Positions 50,187 through 59,843 of a DNA stretch of 64,000 bases are shown here, one piece after another (the stretch's first letter is position 1; every line of letters begins with the position of its first letter). The notes under the pieces are model-generated. The model did no database searches and was not told the origin of the DNA. It saw only the letters and a list, made by a program, of their open reading frames with translations. The DNA comes from Akkermansia muciniphila (GTDB lineage: Bacteria > Verrucomicrobiota > Verrucomicrobiia > Limisphaerales > SIAT01). A program made the translations under genes and the position numbers. Location: NCBI GenBank assembly GCA_945900775.1, contig CAMDJP010000001.1, positions 17,822-81,821 of the forward strand, in the 5' to 3' direction.

Positions 50187-51281
50187 ATGAACGTACATAC
50201 CGAGAACACGACGCGTCGCGAGTTTCTCAAGTCCGCAACTCTCGGCACTGCTGCTTTAGCTCTCGCCCAAACCGGAGTTGCCGCTGCGCCGAAGCGCCGA
50301 CTCAAACTCGGCTACGACAACTTCGCCGTGCGCGCGATGGGTTGGAAGGCGCCGCAACTCATCGACTACGCGGCCAAACTCAAGACCGATTCGCTCTTCA
50401 TCACCGACTTTGGCCCGTTCGAAAAGACCGATGACGCTTATCTAAAGGACCTTCGCAAGCAGGCGGCCGACAAAGGAATCCAGCTCTGGCTAGGCTCGTG
50501 GAGCATCTGCCCCACGTCGAAGTCGTTCAAGAAGGACTGGGGGACGGCGGAGGAGCATCTCGCCCTCGGCATCCGCATGGCGAAGGCCCTCGGCTCACCT
50601 GCCTTCCGCGTCGTGCTCGGCAACGGCAGCGACCGCCTCACCGAGGGCGGCATCGACGCCCGTATCGCCGACACCGTAAAAGTGATTAAGAGCCAACGCT
50701 CCAAGGCGCGCGACGCCGACGTGAAGATTGCTATGGAGAACCACGCGGGTGACCTCCATTCGCTCGAGCTAGTCCGCCTCATCGAGGAGGCTGGCAAAGA
50801 GTTTGTCGGTGCGAACATGGATTCCGGCAACGCCGTCTGGACGCTTGAGGATCCTCTTCAGACCCTCGAGAACCTCGGGCCCTACACTCTAACTACGAGC
50901 CTACGCGACTCCGCCGCGTGGGAGAGCGAGAACGGCATCACCGCGCAGTGGACCGCGATGGGCGAGGGGCAGGTCGATTGGAAGCGGTACTTCGCCCGCT
51001 TCGCCGAGCTCTGCCCAAACGTCGCCGTGCACATCGAGACCATCTCCGGCTTCAACCGCGAGCTGGCGGTAAAGAAGGAAGAATTCTGGAAGGCGTGGCC
51101 CGGTGGCAAGCCGAAGGGCTACGACCAATTCCTCGCCTTCGCAAAGCTGGGCAAACCTCGCGCTGCCTGGAAGGCGCCCGAGGGCAAAGACCGCAAACTC
51201 GCCGACCAAGAGTATCAGAAGGGCGACGTAGAGCGGAGCATCGCCTTCTGCAAGACGCTCGGGCTCGGTCCACAGGTGTAG
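50187..51281 (+). CDS. Tat-exported sugar phosphate isomerase/epimerase-like TIM-barrel protein
   Basis: A 364-residue protein with the Tat signal TTRREFLKSATLGTAALALA. The xylose-isomerase-like TIM barrel has IAMENHAGDLHS and VGANMDSGNAVWTLEDP as likely metal sites, and VAVHIETISGFN near the end. Residues about 310-364 form a lysine-rich tail. The substrate is unknown. ATG 50187 is preferred to 50148 because it places the Tat motif near the N-terminus. Divergent from the HAD-led operon. Confidence 0.85.
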   Translation: MNVHTENTTRREFLKSATLGTAALALAQTGVAAAPKRRLKLGYDNFAVRAMGWKAPQLIDYAAKLKTDSLFITDFGPFEKTDDAYLKDLRKQAADKGIQLWLGSWSICPTSKSFKKDWGTAEEHLALGIRMAKALGSPAFRVVLGNGSDRLTEGGIDARIADTVKVIKSQRSKARDADVKIAMENHAGDLHSLELVRLIEEAGKEFVGANMDSGNAVWTLEDPLQTLENLGPYTLTTSLRDSAAWESENGITAQWTAMGEGQVDWKRYFARFAELCPNVAVHIETISGFNRELAVKKEEFWKAWPGGKPKGYDQFLAFAKLGKPRAAWKAPEGKDRKLADQEYQKGDVERSIAFCKTLGLGPQV

Positions 51282-51397
51282 GTTGCTAAACTGGTGAATG
51301 TCCGACAGCCATCGGCCGTCACAGCTGGGACTTTGGCAGCGGCAGGCGGAGCAGGGCGGGCTTGGCTTCAGCGGTCGCCATCGGCATATTTAACTCT

Positions 51398-54364
51398 ATG
51401 TTCATTCGAACCAATGCAGCGTTAGGAACTCTCCTGTGCATTCTTTGCGCAGCCATCTCGGTGCAGGCGGCGGAACCGGCAGCCACGGAAGCGACACTCC
51501 TCGGCAACATTCGCCAGCTCACCTTTGAGGGAAAGCGCAGTGGCGAAGGTTACTTCTCGACCGACGGCAACCAGCTCATCTTCCAGAGCGAACGCGAGGC
51601 AGACAATCCGTTCTACCAGATCTACATCCTCGACCTGAAAACGGGCGACACGCGGCGCGTCTCGACCGGCACAGGCAAAACCACGTGCGCCTTCTTCCGT
51701 CCGAAATCGGATGAGGTGCTCTTCGCCTCGACTCATCTCGACGCCGAGACGAAGCAGAAGCAGAAGACCGAACTCGATTTTCGCGCGAGCGGCAAGACGC
51801 GCCGGTACGCATGGGACTATGACGAGCGGATGGATATCTTCACCAGCCGTCGCGATGGCTCGGGTTTGAAGCGCCTGACCGATTCTCTCGGCTACGACGC
51901 GGAGGCGGCCTATTCACCTGATGGTTCAAAAATCATCTTCTGTTCCATTCGCGACGCCTATCCGGAATCGAAACTAAGCCCAGCCGAGCAGCAAAAGCTC
52001 AAACTTGATCCTTCTTATTTTGCTGAAATCTACATCATGAACGCCGATGGCAGTGGAGCGAAGCGACTCACCCGCACCCCCGGTTACGATGGCGGGCCGT
52101 TCTTCTCGCCCGACGGTCAGCGCATCATCTGGCGGCGGTTCAGCGAGAAGGGCGATACGGCTGATGTGTACACGATGAAACTCGACGGCAGCGATGTGCG
52201 CCAGCTCACCGACTTCGCATCGGTTTCGTGGGCACCGTATTTTCATCCGATGGGGGGCTACGTCCTCTTCGCGGCGAATAAGCTCGGCTTCGCGAACTTC
52301 GAGCTCTACCTCGTCGACGCCGCGGGTACGAAGGAGCCGGTGCGCGTGACCTTTACCGACGGCTTCGATGGTCTGCCGGTCTTTTCGCCGGACGGCAAGA
52401 AACTCTGCTGGACTTCGAACCGCACCGCAGAAAACAAGTCGCAGCTCTTCCTCGCGGACTGGAACCATGAAGCCGCGCTCGCGTCCCTCAAAGCCGCCTC
52501 AGCGCGCGTGGTCAAACCTCTGCCGGTCACATCGACTAACGCTCCGGCGCCGTCGCAGACAAACAAGGTGACACTGCCCTCGGCAAAGCTTTCCTCGGAA
52601 ATCCGTGCGGGCGATTTCCGTCGTCACGTGGATGTGCTCGCTTCTGCAAAGCTCGAGGGTCGAATGACAGGCACACCCGGCATCCGGCTCGCCGCCGATT
52701 ATCTTGTCGAACGTCTAAAGGAGACTGGTCTCCAGCCGGGTGGTGAAAGCAATACGTGGTTTCACTCCTTTGAATTCAATGCCGCCAGCGCCATTGTGAC
52801 AAATCAGACGAAGTTTACGACTATCAGTGCGGACGGAAAAGCGGTACCGCTCCAACTCGACCGAGATTTCCGGCCGTTCAGCTTCTCAGCCAACCAGAGC
52901 GTTGAAGGGGAGCTGGTCTTTGGCGGTTACGGTCTCGCAATCACACGCGGGCACGACGTCTCGGACCCATTCGGCGGGGTCAACATCTCGAACAAGATTG
53001 TCATCGTGCTTCGCTACTGGCCAACGACCAAAGATGAAAAGCTCGCTACTGAGCAGCGTAATGCCGCGGGATTGATTCAGAAAGCGCAAGCGGCCAAGCA
53101 GCGCGGCGCGAAAGGGATGCTGATCGTCTCCGGACCGAACTCGGAAAACGCCGGCCGACTAGCCCCATTTGATCTGGGCGGCGGCAACGCGGGTATTCCT
53201 TGCGCGAGCATCACAGGCGAAACCGCCCAGAAGCTGCTCGCATCCTCCGGCAAGACGCTCAAGCAATTACAGGATACTGCGGACCAAGGCGCGACCAACG
53301 CGACCGCGGCTTTTGCCTTATCGGGCGTGAAGGTGAAACTCGCTGTTGAACTGAAGCGCGAGAAAAAGGCCGATCGCAATGTGATCGCGATGCTGCCGCC
53401 CAGCGGAAAAGCCGCGACGAACGAATATGTGATGCTCGGCGCGCACTACGATCACCTCGGTCTCCGGCTCATGCCGCCGCCGCAGGGGAAAACCGGCCCT
53501 GACACAGAAGCGACCCACTTCGGTGCGGATGACAACGCCTCGGGCACCGCACTCGTGCTCGAATTGGCCGCGGCGCTAGCTGAGGAGCGGCGCAAAAACC
53601 CGCAGGCATTTCCGCGCGGCGTACTGTTCGGCTTTTGGTCGGGCGAAGAAATCGGGCTGCTGGGGTCGGCGAAGTTCGCCGAAAAGCCGACCGTGCCGCT
53701 GACAAACATCACGGCCTATCTCAACTTCGATATGGTCGGCCGCCTACGAAACAACAAGCTGGTCATGCAAGGGCTGGCGTCATCGCCCGGCTGGAAGCGG
53801 CTCATCGAGAAGGGCAATGTCGCTGCCGGCTTCAGTCTGACGTTGCAGGACGACCCGTTTCAGCCAACCGACACAACCTCGTTTTATCCCAAAGGCATTC
53901 CCGTGCTCGCGCTCTTTACCGGCTTACACGACGAATACCATAAGCCCACAGATACTGCGATCACCCTCGAGTACGCAGGCGCCGAGCGCATCGCGCAATT
54001 TGCACAGCAAATCACCTTAGATCTGGTGAAAATGCCCGAGCGGCTTTCTTACGTGAAGGTGGAGCGTGGCGGCGCTAATCGCGGCCAGCGCGAAGGGTTG
54101 CGCGCTTACATCGGCACCATTCCCGACTACGCGAGCGACATCAAGGGACTCCGTCTCTCCGATGTGCGAGCCGGTGGACCGGCAGCCAAAGGTGGATTGA
54201 AGGGCGGCGATGTGATCACCGAGTTCAACGGCAAGAAAGTGGAGAACATCAATGACTACACGGCTGCGATTGATGGGGTGAAGATTGGCCAACCGGTGAA
54301 GGTCGTCGTGCAACGCGATGGGAAACGAGTGGAACTGAGTGTCACGCCTGAGGCTCGGAACTAA
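51398..54364 (+). CDS. Secreted M28 metallopeptidase with TolB-like propeller and PDZ domain
   Basis: A 988-residue exported protein. A signal peptide (about 1-25) precedes a TolB/PD40 beta-propeller (about 30-375; repeated FSPDG(K/Q) motifs). Next come a linker, a PA-like domain (about 510-640) and an M28 peptidase domain (about 660-860). The two-zinc ligands are seen in GAHYDHLG, HFGADDNASGT, WSGEEIGLLGS, NFDMVGR and HDEYHKPTDT. A PDZ domain closes the protein (about 890-988, VRAGGPAAKGGLKGGDVI). It likely degrades peptides in the periplasm or outside. An unusual order but known in Bacteroidota and Verrucomicrobiota. TATTTA five bases before the ATG may be a -10 box. Confidence 0.9.
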   Translation: MFIRTNAALGTLLCILCAAISVQAAEPAATEATLLGNIRQLTFEGKRSGEGYFSTDGNQLIFQSEREADNPFYQIYILDLKTGDTRRVSTGTGKTTCAFFRPKSDEVLFASTHLDAETKQKQKTELDFRASGKTRRYAWDYDERMDIFTSRRDGSGLKRLTDSLGYDAEAAYSPDGSKIIFCSIRDAYPESKLSPAEQQKLKLDPSYFAEIYIMNADGSGAKRLTRTPGYDGGPFFSPDGQRIIWRRFSEKGDTADVYTMKLDGSDVRQLTDFASVSWAPYFHPMGGYVLFAANKLGFANFELYLVDAAGTKEPVRVTFTDGFDGLPVFSPDGKKLCWTSNRTAENKSQLFLADWNHEAALASLKAASARVVKPLPVTSTNAPAPSQTNKVTLPSAKLSSEIRAGDFRRHVDVLASAKLEGRMTGTPGIRLAADYLVERLKETGLQPGGESNTWFHSFEFNAASAIVTNQTKFTTISADGKAVPLQLDRDFRPFSFSANQSVEGELVFGGYGLAITRGHDVSDPFGGVNISNKIVIVLRYWPTTKDEKLATEQRNAAGLIQKAQAAKQRGAKGMLIVSGPNSENAGRLAPFDLGGGNAGIPCASITGETAQKLLASSGKTLKQLQDTADQGATNATAAFALSGVKVKLAVELKREKKADRNVIAMLPPSGKAATNEYVMLGAHYDHLGLRLMPPPQGKTGPDTEATHFGADDNASGTALVLELAAALAEERRKNPQAFPRGVLFGFWSGEEIGLLGSAKFAEKPTVPLTNITAYLNFDMVGRLRNNKLVMQGLASSPGWKRLIEKGNVAAGFSLTLQDDPFQPTDTTSFYPKGIPVLALFTGLHDEYHKPTDTAITLEYAGAERIAQFAQQITLDLVKMPERLSYVKVERGGANRGQREGLRAYIGTIPDYASDIKGLRLSDVRAGGPAAKGGLKGGDVITEFNGKKVENINDYTAAIDGVKIGQPVKVVVQRDGKRVELSVTPEARN

Positions 54365-54387
54365 CGCGAACGGCTCTTCGTGACCGA

Positions 54388-56604
54388 TTAGTTGTCTAGT
54401 GAGCGATACAGCTCACGGAGGCGATTGGTGTCGAGTCCGGGCGCATCACGGTCAAGTAACCAACTGATATCCTCCTTCGCGCCTATTTTATCACCTGACT
54501 GGGCGCGGAGTAGGGCACGGTTCAGTCGTTCGCCTGCTGCGTCTGGCGAGAGCGCAATCAGCGTGTCGAGATAATGCAGACCTCCCTGTGGTGCCTCGCC
54601 ACCATTGTTAATGCCGATGAGGTTGCGCAGCATCCGCACGATGATTTCTCGTTTGGTCGTCGGCTTAAGATGTTCTTCACGTAGCTCGCCGCCAGTGTTG
54701 GCGCGCACGATTGCTGCCGCGTCCGATTGGCTGAGTTTCTTGCCACCTTCATACACGTCAATCAACTGCCCTTTGCCGACCTTCGGACGATACTCGACAA
54801 CGAAATGGCTGGGCAGCGGAACACCGACAACCTCCGGTACACCGATGCGCGCCGCGAGTTCCATATAGAGTACCGCGAGCGTGATAGGAATGCCCTCGCG
54901 GTCATCCATCACCTCGTTAAGATAGCTGTTGGCACGGTTGTAATAATCGCCGCGGCTGCCGTGAAATCCGCTCTCAAAAAAAAGAAACTTTGAGAGTGTG
55001 TCGAGGCGGGTCTCTGGCGCCGCATCCTTCGGCAGCTTCATGGAAACCTGCTTGGCAAACTCGTCTAACTCGCGCCGGTAGTGGAGAAAATCAAGTTCGG
55101 CATTGTCGAGTTTTGAGACCAGCAATGCCGCTTGAAAGAGGTCAATCTTCTCCTCGGGTTGAGCGAGAGTTTTCAAGAGCTCAGCCTGCACGCCACTTTG
55201 GTGGACAGCCGCGGCAAGCCGGCGTAACTGCGCAGCTTGCTTTTCCATTCGCTTGGCACGCTCTCGAAGTAGATTTTGATTTGCGTTGGCTTTTTCTTTC
55301 AGCGCGCCGACCAGCAATGAATCGAGTGCCGCATCTGGTGTCATGGCTGCGAGTTGCTTCTCCAAGGCGTCGCTTAAGACGGCAGGAGATTCGACGGGCG
55401 GCAATTTGGCGGCGATCTGGAATTGTTTGAACTCAGCTTTCGTATTGCGGAACTTCGCGAGGCCGGTCTTGCCGTCCCGCAGACCGTCATCCTCGATTTC
55501 GATTACGAGTTGGCCATTCACGGAGCCGAATATTTTCCCCTTCTCGTGTCGGATCTTGAGTGCATTCCATTCTCCAGGTCGGTAATGGGGGGTTGAGACC
55601 TCGCGAAGGATGGTCCACTCGAAGACAGTCGGCCCGTCAAAACGCGTGAGGCGTATTTTTCCTGCGGACGGATAGAAACCGTAATGCTTGTCGGCGCCAT
55701 CCGCGGCGAAAGCAAGTCCAGCCGCGCCCGCTTCATCATCGAGTTTTACCATGACGCTGACTTCGTACGCCGGCGTCGGCATGGGGCGCTGTGAGAGACA
55801 AAGCGCCCGCCCGCCAAAACCTTTGCCGCTGCCTTCGACAAGAATCCGACCGGCACGCTGACTCCAGCGGGCATCGAAAATCGGCTGCCAGTCGGCGGAA
55901 TTGAGGGTGCCGATGGTAAGCCATCGGCTCATAGGTACGGGATTGGGTTTGGCGAGAAGCGGCTTGAGCGCATTCACCGGCATCGCGAATCCAAGGTTCG
56001 GCGTGAGTGTGGACTTGAGCGTCATCACCCCTTGCACGCGTCCCTCCAAATCGAGCAACGGACCGCCGCTGTTGCCGGGCTCGACCGGAATGGCGACCTG
56101 AATCATCTCGCTGAACTCGAAGTCGCGCTTGGCGGAAACTACCCCAGCCACGACGCTGCCGCGCAGACCAAGAGGATTGCCGATGGCTACGACGACGGTT
56201 CCTTGTGCCAGCTTTTCGGAATCGCCTAGCACCAGCGGCTTGAGATCTTTTGCTGCGATGCGCAGCACGGCGAGGTCGAGCTTGCGATCCCAAGCATGAA
56301 TTTCAACGACATCGAATTTCTTGCCGTCAGCGAGTTGCACCGCGATGGGGCGTGCCTCGCCGATCACGTGGAAGCTGGTGGCAATCAGACCGTCGCCGAC
56401 GACAAAGCCGGTGCCGGTGCCGTCAATCGCGTTGCCGCGACCGCCATGGAGAACAGTGACGACCGAAGCGCGCGCTGCCGCCGCGACTTCTGCGACGGAT
56501 TTCGCCGGCGCGTTGACTTTTGTGAGTGGGTCAATTTTCTCAGCCGCGATGAGCAGAGCGACCGAGGTGAGCCATAACGCAGCAAGAACGCCAACGCGTT
56601 TCAT
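54388..56604 (-). CDS. HtrA-like serine protease fused to LamG-like and SirB1/transglutaminase-like domains
   Basis: A 738-residue exported protein with signal peptide about 1-21. A trypsin-like domain (about 35-215) has the complete triad His79 (SFHVIGE), Asp110 (RKLDLAVL) and Ser179 (PGNSGGPL). A concanavalin/LamG-like beta region follows (about 225-395) with AYEVSVMVKLDDEAGAAGLAF. Then come a helical region rich in Lys/Gln and a SirB1-type domain (about 550-680: YLNEVMDDREGIPITLAVLY, GVPLPSHFVVEY, LIDVYEGG), and a TPR-like tail (ALLRAQSGDKIGAKEDISWLL). There is no PDZ domain. It overlaps the upstream isomerase gene by four bases. Confidence 0.88.
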   Translation of the reverse strand: MKRVGVLAALWLTSVALLIAAEKIDPLTKVNAPAKSVAEVAAAARASVVTVLHGGRGNAIDGTGTGFVVGDGLIATSFHVIGEARPIAVQLADGKKFDVVEIHAWDRKLDLAVLRIAAKDLKPLVLGDSEKLAQGTVVVAIGNPLGLRGSVVAGVVSAKRDFEFSEMIQVAIPVEPGNSGGPLLDLEGRVQGVMTLKSTLTPNLGFAMPVNALKPLLAKPNPVPMSRWLTIGTLNSADWQPIFDARWSQRAGRILVEGSGKGFGGRALCLSQRPMPTPAYEVSVMVKLDDEAGAAGLAFAADGADKHYGFYPSAGKIRLTRFDGPTVFEWTILREVSTPHYRPGEWNALKIRHEKGKIFGSVNGQLVIEIEDDGLRDGKTGLAKFRNTKAEFKQFQIAAKLPPVESPAVLSDALEKQLAAMTPDAALDSLLVGALKEKANANQNLLRERAKRMEKQAAQLRRLAAAVHQSGVQAELLKTLAQPEEKIDLFQAALLVSKLDNAELDFLHYRRELDEFAKQVSMKLPKDAAPETRLDTLSKFLFFESGFHGSRGDYYNRANSYLNEVMDDREGIPITLAVLYMELAARIGVPEVVGVPLPSHFVVEYRPKVGKGQLIDVYEGGKKLSQSDAAAIVRANTGGELREEHLKPTTKREIIVRMLRNLIGINNGGEAPQGGLHYLDTLIALSPDAAGERLNRALLRAQSGDKIGAKEDISWLLDRDAPGLDTNRLRELYRSLDN

Positions 56605-57479
56605 ACATCGCAGAGTTCGATGGCCTGCGCGAGCGAGGCAATCTTATCGCGCACAGGAATGAATTCCTGTCCGACGTAACCTTGGTAGCCGGTTTCGACA
56701 ATGGCTTTCATGATGGGTCGATAGTTGATTTCCTGCGACTCATCGATTTCGTTCCGGCCAGGATTACCAGCGGTATGGTAATGACCGATCCAATTCTTGT
56801 GCTGCTTGATTCGGGCGATGACGTCGCCGTGCATGATCTGCACATGATAAATGTCGAAGAGTACCTTCAGGCGTTCTGAGCTGATGAGTCGGCAGATTTC
56901 GACCGATTGATCGATGTTGTCGCAGAAGTAATCCGGATGGCCCTTCATTTCCACGGCCACCCGCGAGTTGAGCATCTCGAGGCAGAGGGTGACCTTCTTC
57001 TTCTCGGCGTGACCAACAATCTTCTTCAATCCAGCAACCATGTTCCGCATCGCAATGTCATCGGTGAGGCCGCGGCGGAACCCAGAAAAGGTGATGACAC
57101 TCGCCACGCCCGCCGCCGCACACTCGTCGATGCGCTTCTCGAGGGTGGCAATGCACTCAGCGTGTTCCTCCGTGTGCGCAAAGCCTTTGGCGAACCCGTG
57201 GCTACCTGCGATGGCGCAGGCAAGGCCGCGCTCCTTGAGCAACGGCCAGAATTTCGGCGCGATTAGCTCGACAGATTTCAACCCCAGTCGCGCAGCGTGG
57301 CCAATCAATTCCTCTTCCGGCAGGGGCTTGAAACACCACGGGACAACGGACTGTTTAATGCGGCCGTTCTTCACCTTCGAATTCACAGGAGAAGGGGCAG
57401 TGGAAACAACGGTCGAGCTGGAAGCAAGACCAACCGCGGCAGTGGCGACAAGACCGAGTGCTTCACGACGGTTCAGCAT
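56601..57479 (-). CDS. Hydroxypyruvate isomerase-like TIM-barrel protein, Tat signal
   Basis: A 292-residue xylose-isomerase-like TIM barrel. The N-terminus LNRREALGLVATAAVGLASS is a Tat-type signal. KQSVVPWCFKPLPEEEL opens the domain as in hydroxypyruvate isomerases. Likely metal/catalytic residues lie in TLCLEMLNSRV, VLFDIYHVQIMHGD, IGHYHTAGNPGRNE and YVGQEFIP. ATG 57479 is chosen for the Tat motif; an in-frame ATG at 57515 would add 12 residues. Its stop overlaps the start of the HtrA fusion, so the two are co-translated. Substrate unproven. Confidence 0.87.
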   Translation of the reverse strand: MLNRREALGLVATAAVGLASSSTVVSTAPSPVNSKVKNGRIKQSVVPWCFKPLPEEELIGHAARLGLKSVELIAPKFWPLLKERGLACAIAGSHGFAKGFAHTEEHAECIATLEKRIDECAAAGVASVITFSGFRRGLTDDIAMRNMVAGLKKIVGHAEKKKVTLCLEMLNSRVAVEMKGHPDYFCDNIDQSVEICRLISSERLKVLFDIYHVQIMHGDVIARIKQHKNWIGHYHTAGNPGRNEIDESQEINYRPIMKAIVETGYQGYVGQEFIPVRDKIASLAQAIELCDV

Positions 57480-57640
57480 GGTGGCTGGATTGGTCGATTC
57501 TGTGCGTATTTTCATGTCGGCAGTCTCGGCGAATGGCGGGGATTGGCAAGCGTCAATCCGCGTCTACAGAGTGCTTCACTTTCTCCAACACCACCATATG
57601 TAAGCTTGCTTTTATCGTCAAAAAGCAGCGTATTTATTGA

Positions 57641-59836
57641 GTGTATCGGCTTCCGCAAATCGTCGTTTTATTGTCGCTCGCCTTTACGGTGACGGCGGCT
57701 GAAGTCTCTTTCCGGAATGACGTTCTCCCTATCCTCTCGAAAGCCGGCTGCAATCTGGGTGTCTGCCATGGCAGCGCTAATGGCAAAAATGGGTTCAAGC
57801 TTTCCCTTCGCGAAGAAGATTCCCAAGCCGACTATCTCGAATTGACCGGCGACATCTCCGGCCGACGAGTGAATCGTGCTGCGCCCGATCAAAGTTTACT
57901 CCTCCTCAAAGCGACGGCTCAAGTGCCTCACGAAGGGCGGGAGCGTTTCGCGGTTGATTCACGCGAACACCGTGTGCTGCGCGATTGGATTGCCAGCGGT
58001 TTAAAGAATGACACCGGCAGCGCGGCAAAACTCACACGCTTGGCAGTCACTCCGGCTGATCAGATTCTCATCGGCAAAGAGAAAACCGTACGCCTCAGGG
58101 TCGAGGCTACATTCGATGATGGCAGCCGACGGGATGTGAGCAGCCTCGCCGTCTATGAACCGGTGAACACGCTCGTCAACGTGTCCGCCGACGGAGTCGT
58201 GAAAGCGAACGGCGATGGGGAGACAGTAGTACTGGCCCGCTTCATCGATCGCCAGACACCGGTCCGACTGGCATTCATTCCTGAACGAGCACGTGTCTGG
58301 TCCCAACGCGAAAAGCCACTCAACTATATTGACCGGCACGTCTTCGACAAACTCCAGCGGCTGCGCCTCCAGCCAGCCGCGAAGTGTAGCGACACGGTCT
58401 TCATACGCCGTGCCTCTCTCGATTTGCTCGGTATCGTCCCGACGGCGGGAGAGGTCCGCGCGTTCATTGCCGATCCCGCCCAAGATAAACGTGCGAAGCT
58501 AGTGGACCAACTACTGACGCGTCCCGAGTTTGCCGATTATTGGGGGTTAAAATGGGCTGATCTTTTCAAGGTCGAGCTCCGTGCACTGGACGAGCGCGGC
58601 TTGCGAACCTTTCATACTTGGCTACGCGAGAGCGTGGAGCAGAACCGGCCGCTGAACGAATTCGCCCGCGATCTGCTGGCTGCACGTGGCAGCACGTACA
58701 CAAATGCGCCCGCGAACTTCTACCGCGCCCATCGCACCCCGGTGCTACGAGCCGAGGCAGCCGCTCAGGTCTTCCTCGGGTTGCGCCTCCACTGCGCGCA
58801 GTGCCATAACCACCCCTACGACCGCTGGTCACAGGACGATTATCACAACTGGGCTGCTGTCTTTGCGCGTGTGAATTACAAAATCATCGAGAACAAGCGC
58901 ACCGATAAAAATGACCAGCATGAGTTCGTCGGCGAGCAGATTGTCCTCATTAGCGACAAGGGCGACCACCAGAACCCGCGCATCGGTGCGCCGGCCACGC
59001 CGCGTTTACTCGGGGCAGGGGAGATAAAGACTGACCCGACGAGCGATGCCGTAAAATCCGCAGCCGACTGGGTCGCGAACCCGACGAACCCGCACTTTGC
59101 GCGCGCCCAGGCGAATCGCATCTGGTTTCATTTGATGGGTCGCGGTCTGGTGGATCCGGTGGACGACTTGCGCCCGACGAATCCGCCGTCACATCCCGAA
59201 CTGCTCGATGAGCTAGCAGTGGATTTGGTGAAGAGCCGCTTCGACCTGCGCCACCTCATTCGTCGAATTATGTCATCGCACACCTATCAAGGCGCGGGTG
59301 AATCGGCTCTCTCCTTGCCTTCCGATGCCGTTCACTACGGCTACATCCCGGCACGCCCGCTTGCAGCTGAGCAGTTATTCGACTCGCTTTCACGCGTAAT
59401 TGACGCACCAATCAAGATGACCGGACTCTCAGCTGGTCAGCGCGTCGCACAGCTTGCCGGCGCGGTGAGCGATCGGAAGAAGGATGACGCGGAGAAGTTC
59501 CTCGTCGTCTTCGGAAAGCCGCCACGCATCCTGAATAGCGAATGTGAACGACTCTGCGAGCCGACGCTGGGCCAGACATTCCAGATGATGAACGGGCCCG
59601 TGATTGCAGCAATGATTTCTCGGCCGGACAACCGCTTGGGCCAACTCCTCGCCACGAACAAAAGCGATCCGGAGATCGTCGATGAGCTGTCGGTAGCCGT
59701 TTTAGGTCACGCCCCAACGAGAGCTAGTCTCGAAGGATTTAAGCAATATCTGGCAAAAACGAAAGATCGCCGCGCCGCATTGGAGGACATTCTTTGGGCG
59801 CTGGTGAATGCCAAAGAGTTCGTTTTGCGGAATTGA
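57641..59836 (+). CDS. PSD1-type cytochrome protein (DUF1549/DUF1553)
   Basis: A 731-residue exported protein typical of the PVC group. After a signal peptide (about 1-20) a cytochrome domain has the unusual haem-like motif Cys37-x4-Cys42-His43 (CNLGVCH). A Big2-like beta domain follows (about 130-215). DUF1549 spans about 230-440, including LHCAQCHNHPYDRW, a second CxxCH. DUF1553 spans about 480-725 (FARAQANRIWFHLMGRGLVDPVDD). Such proteins are always paired with DUF1501 proteins; the function is unknown, possibly oxidative glycan breakdown. It starts at GTG 57641, seven bases before the DUF1501 partner at its other end. Confidence 0.92.
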   Translation: MYRLPQIVVLLSLAFTVTAAEVSFRNDVLPILSKAGCNLGVCHGSANGKNGFKLSLREEDSQADYLELTGDISGRRVNRAAPDQSLLLLKATAQVPHEGRERFAVDSREHRVLRDWIASGLKNDTGSAAKLTRLAVTPADQILIGKEKTVRLRVEATFDDGSRRDVSSLAVYEPVNTLVNVSADGVVKANGDGETVVLARFIDRQTPVRLAFIPERARVWSQREKPLNYIDRHVFDKLQRLRLQPAAKCSDTVFIRRASLDLLGIVPTAGEVRAFIADPAQDKRAKLVDQLLTRPEFADYWGLKWADLFKVELRALDERGLRTFHTWLRESVEQNRPLNEFARDLLAARGSTYTNAPANFYRAHRTPVLRAEAAAQVFLGLRLHCAQCHNHPYDRWSQDDYHNWAAVFARVNYKIIENKRTDKNDQHEFVGEQIVLISDKGDHQNPRIGAPATPRLLGAGEIKTDPTSDAVKSAADWVANPTNPHFARAQANRIWFHLMGRGLVDPVDDLRPTNPPSHPELLDELAVDLVKSRFDLRHLIRRIMSSHTYQGAGESALSLPSDAVHYGYIPARPLAAEQLFDSLSRVIDAPIKMTGLSAGQRVAQLAGAVSDRKKDDAEKFLVVFGKPPRILNSECERLCEPTLGQTFQMMNGPVIAAMISRPDNRLGQLLATNKSDPEIVDELSVAVLGHAPTRASLEGFKQYLAKTKDRRAALEDILWALVNAKEFVLRN

Positions 59837-59843
59837 GTTTGCG

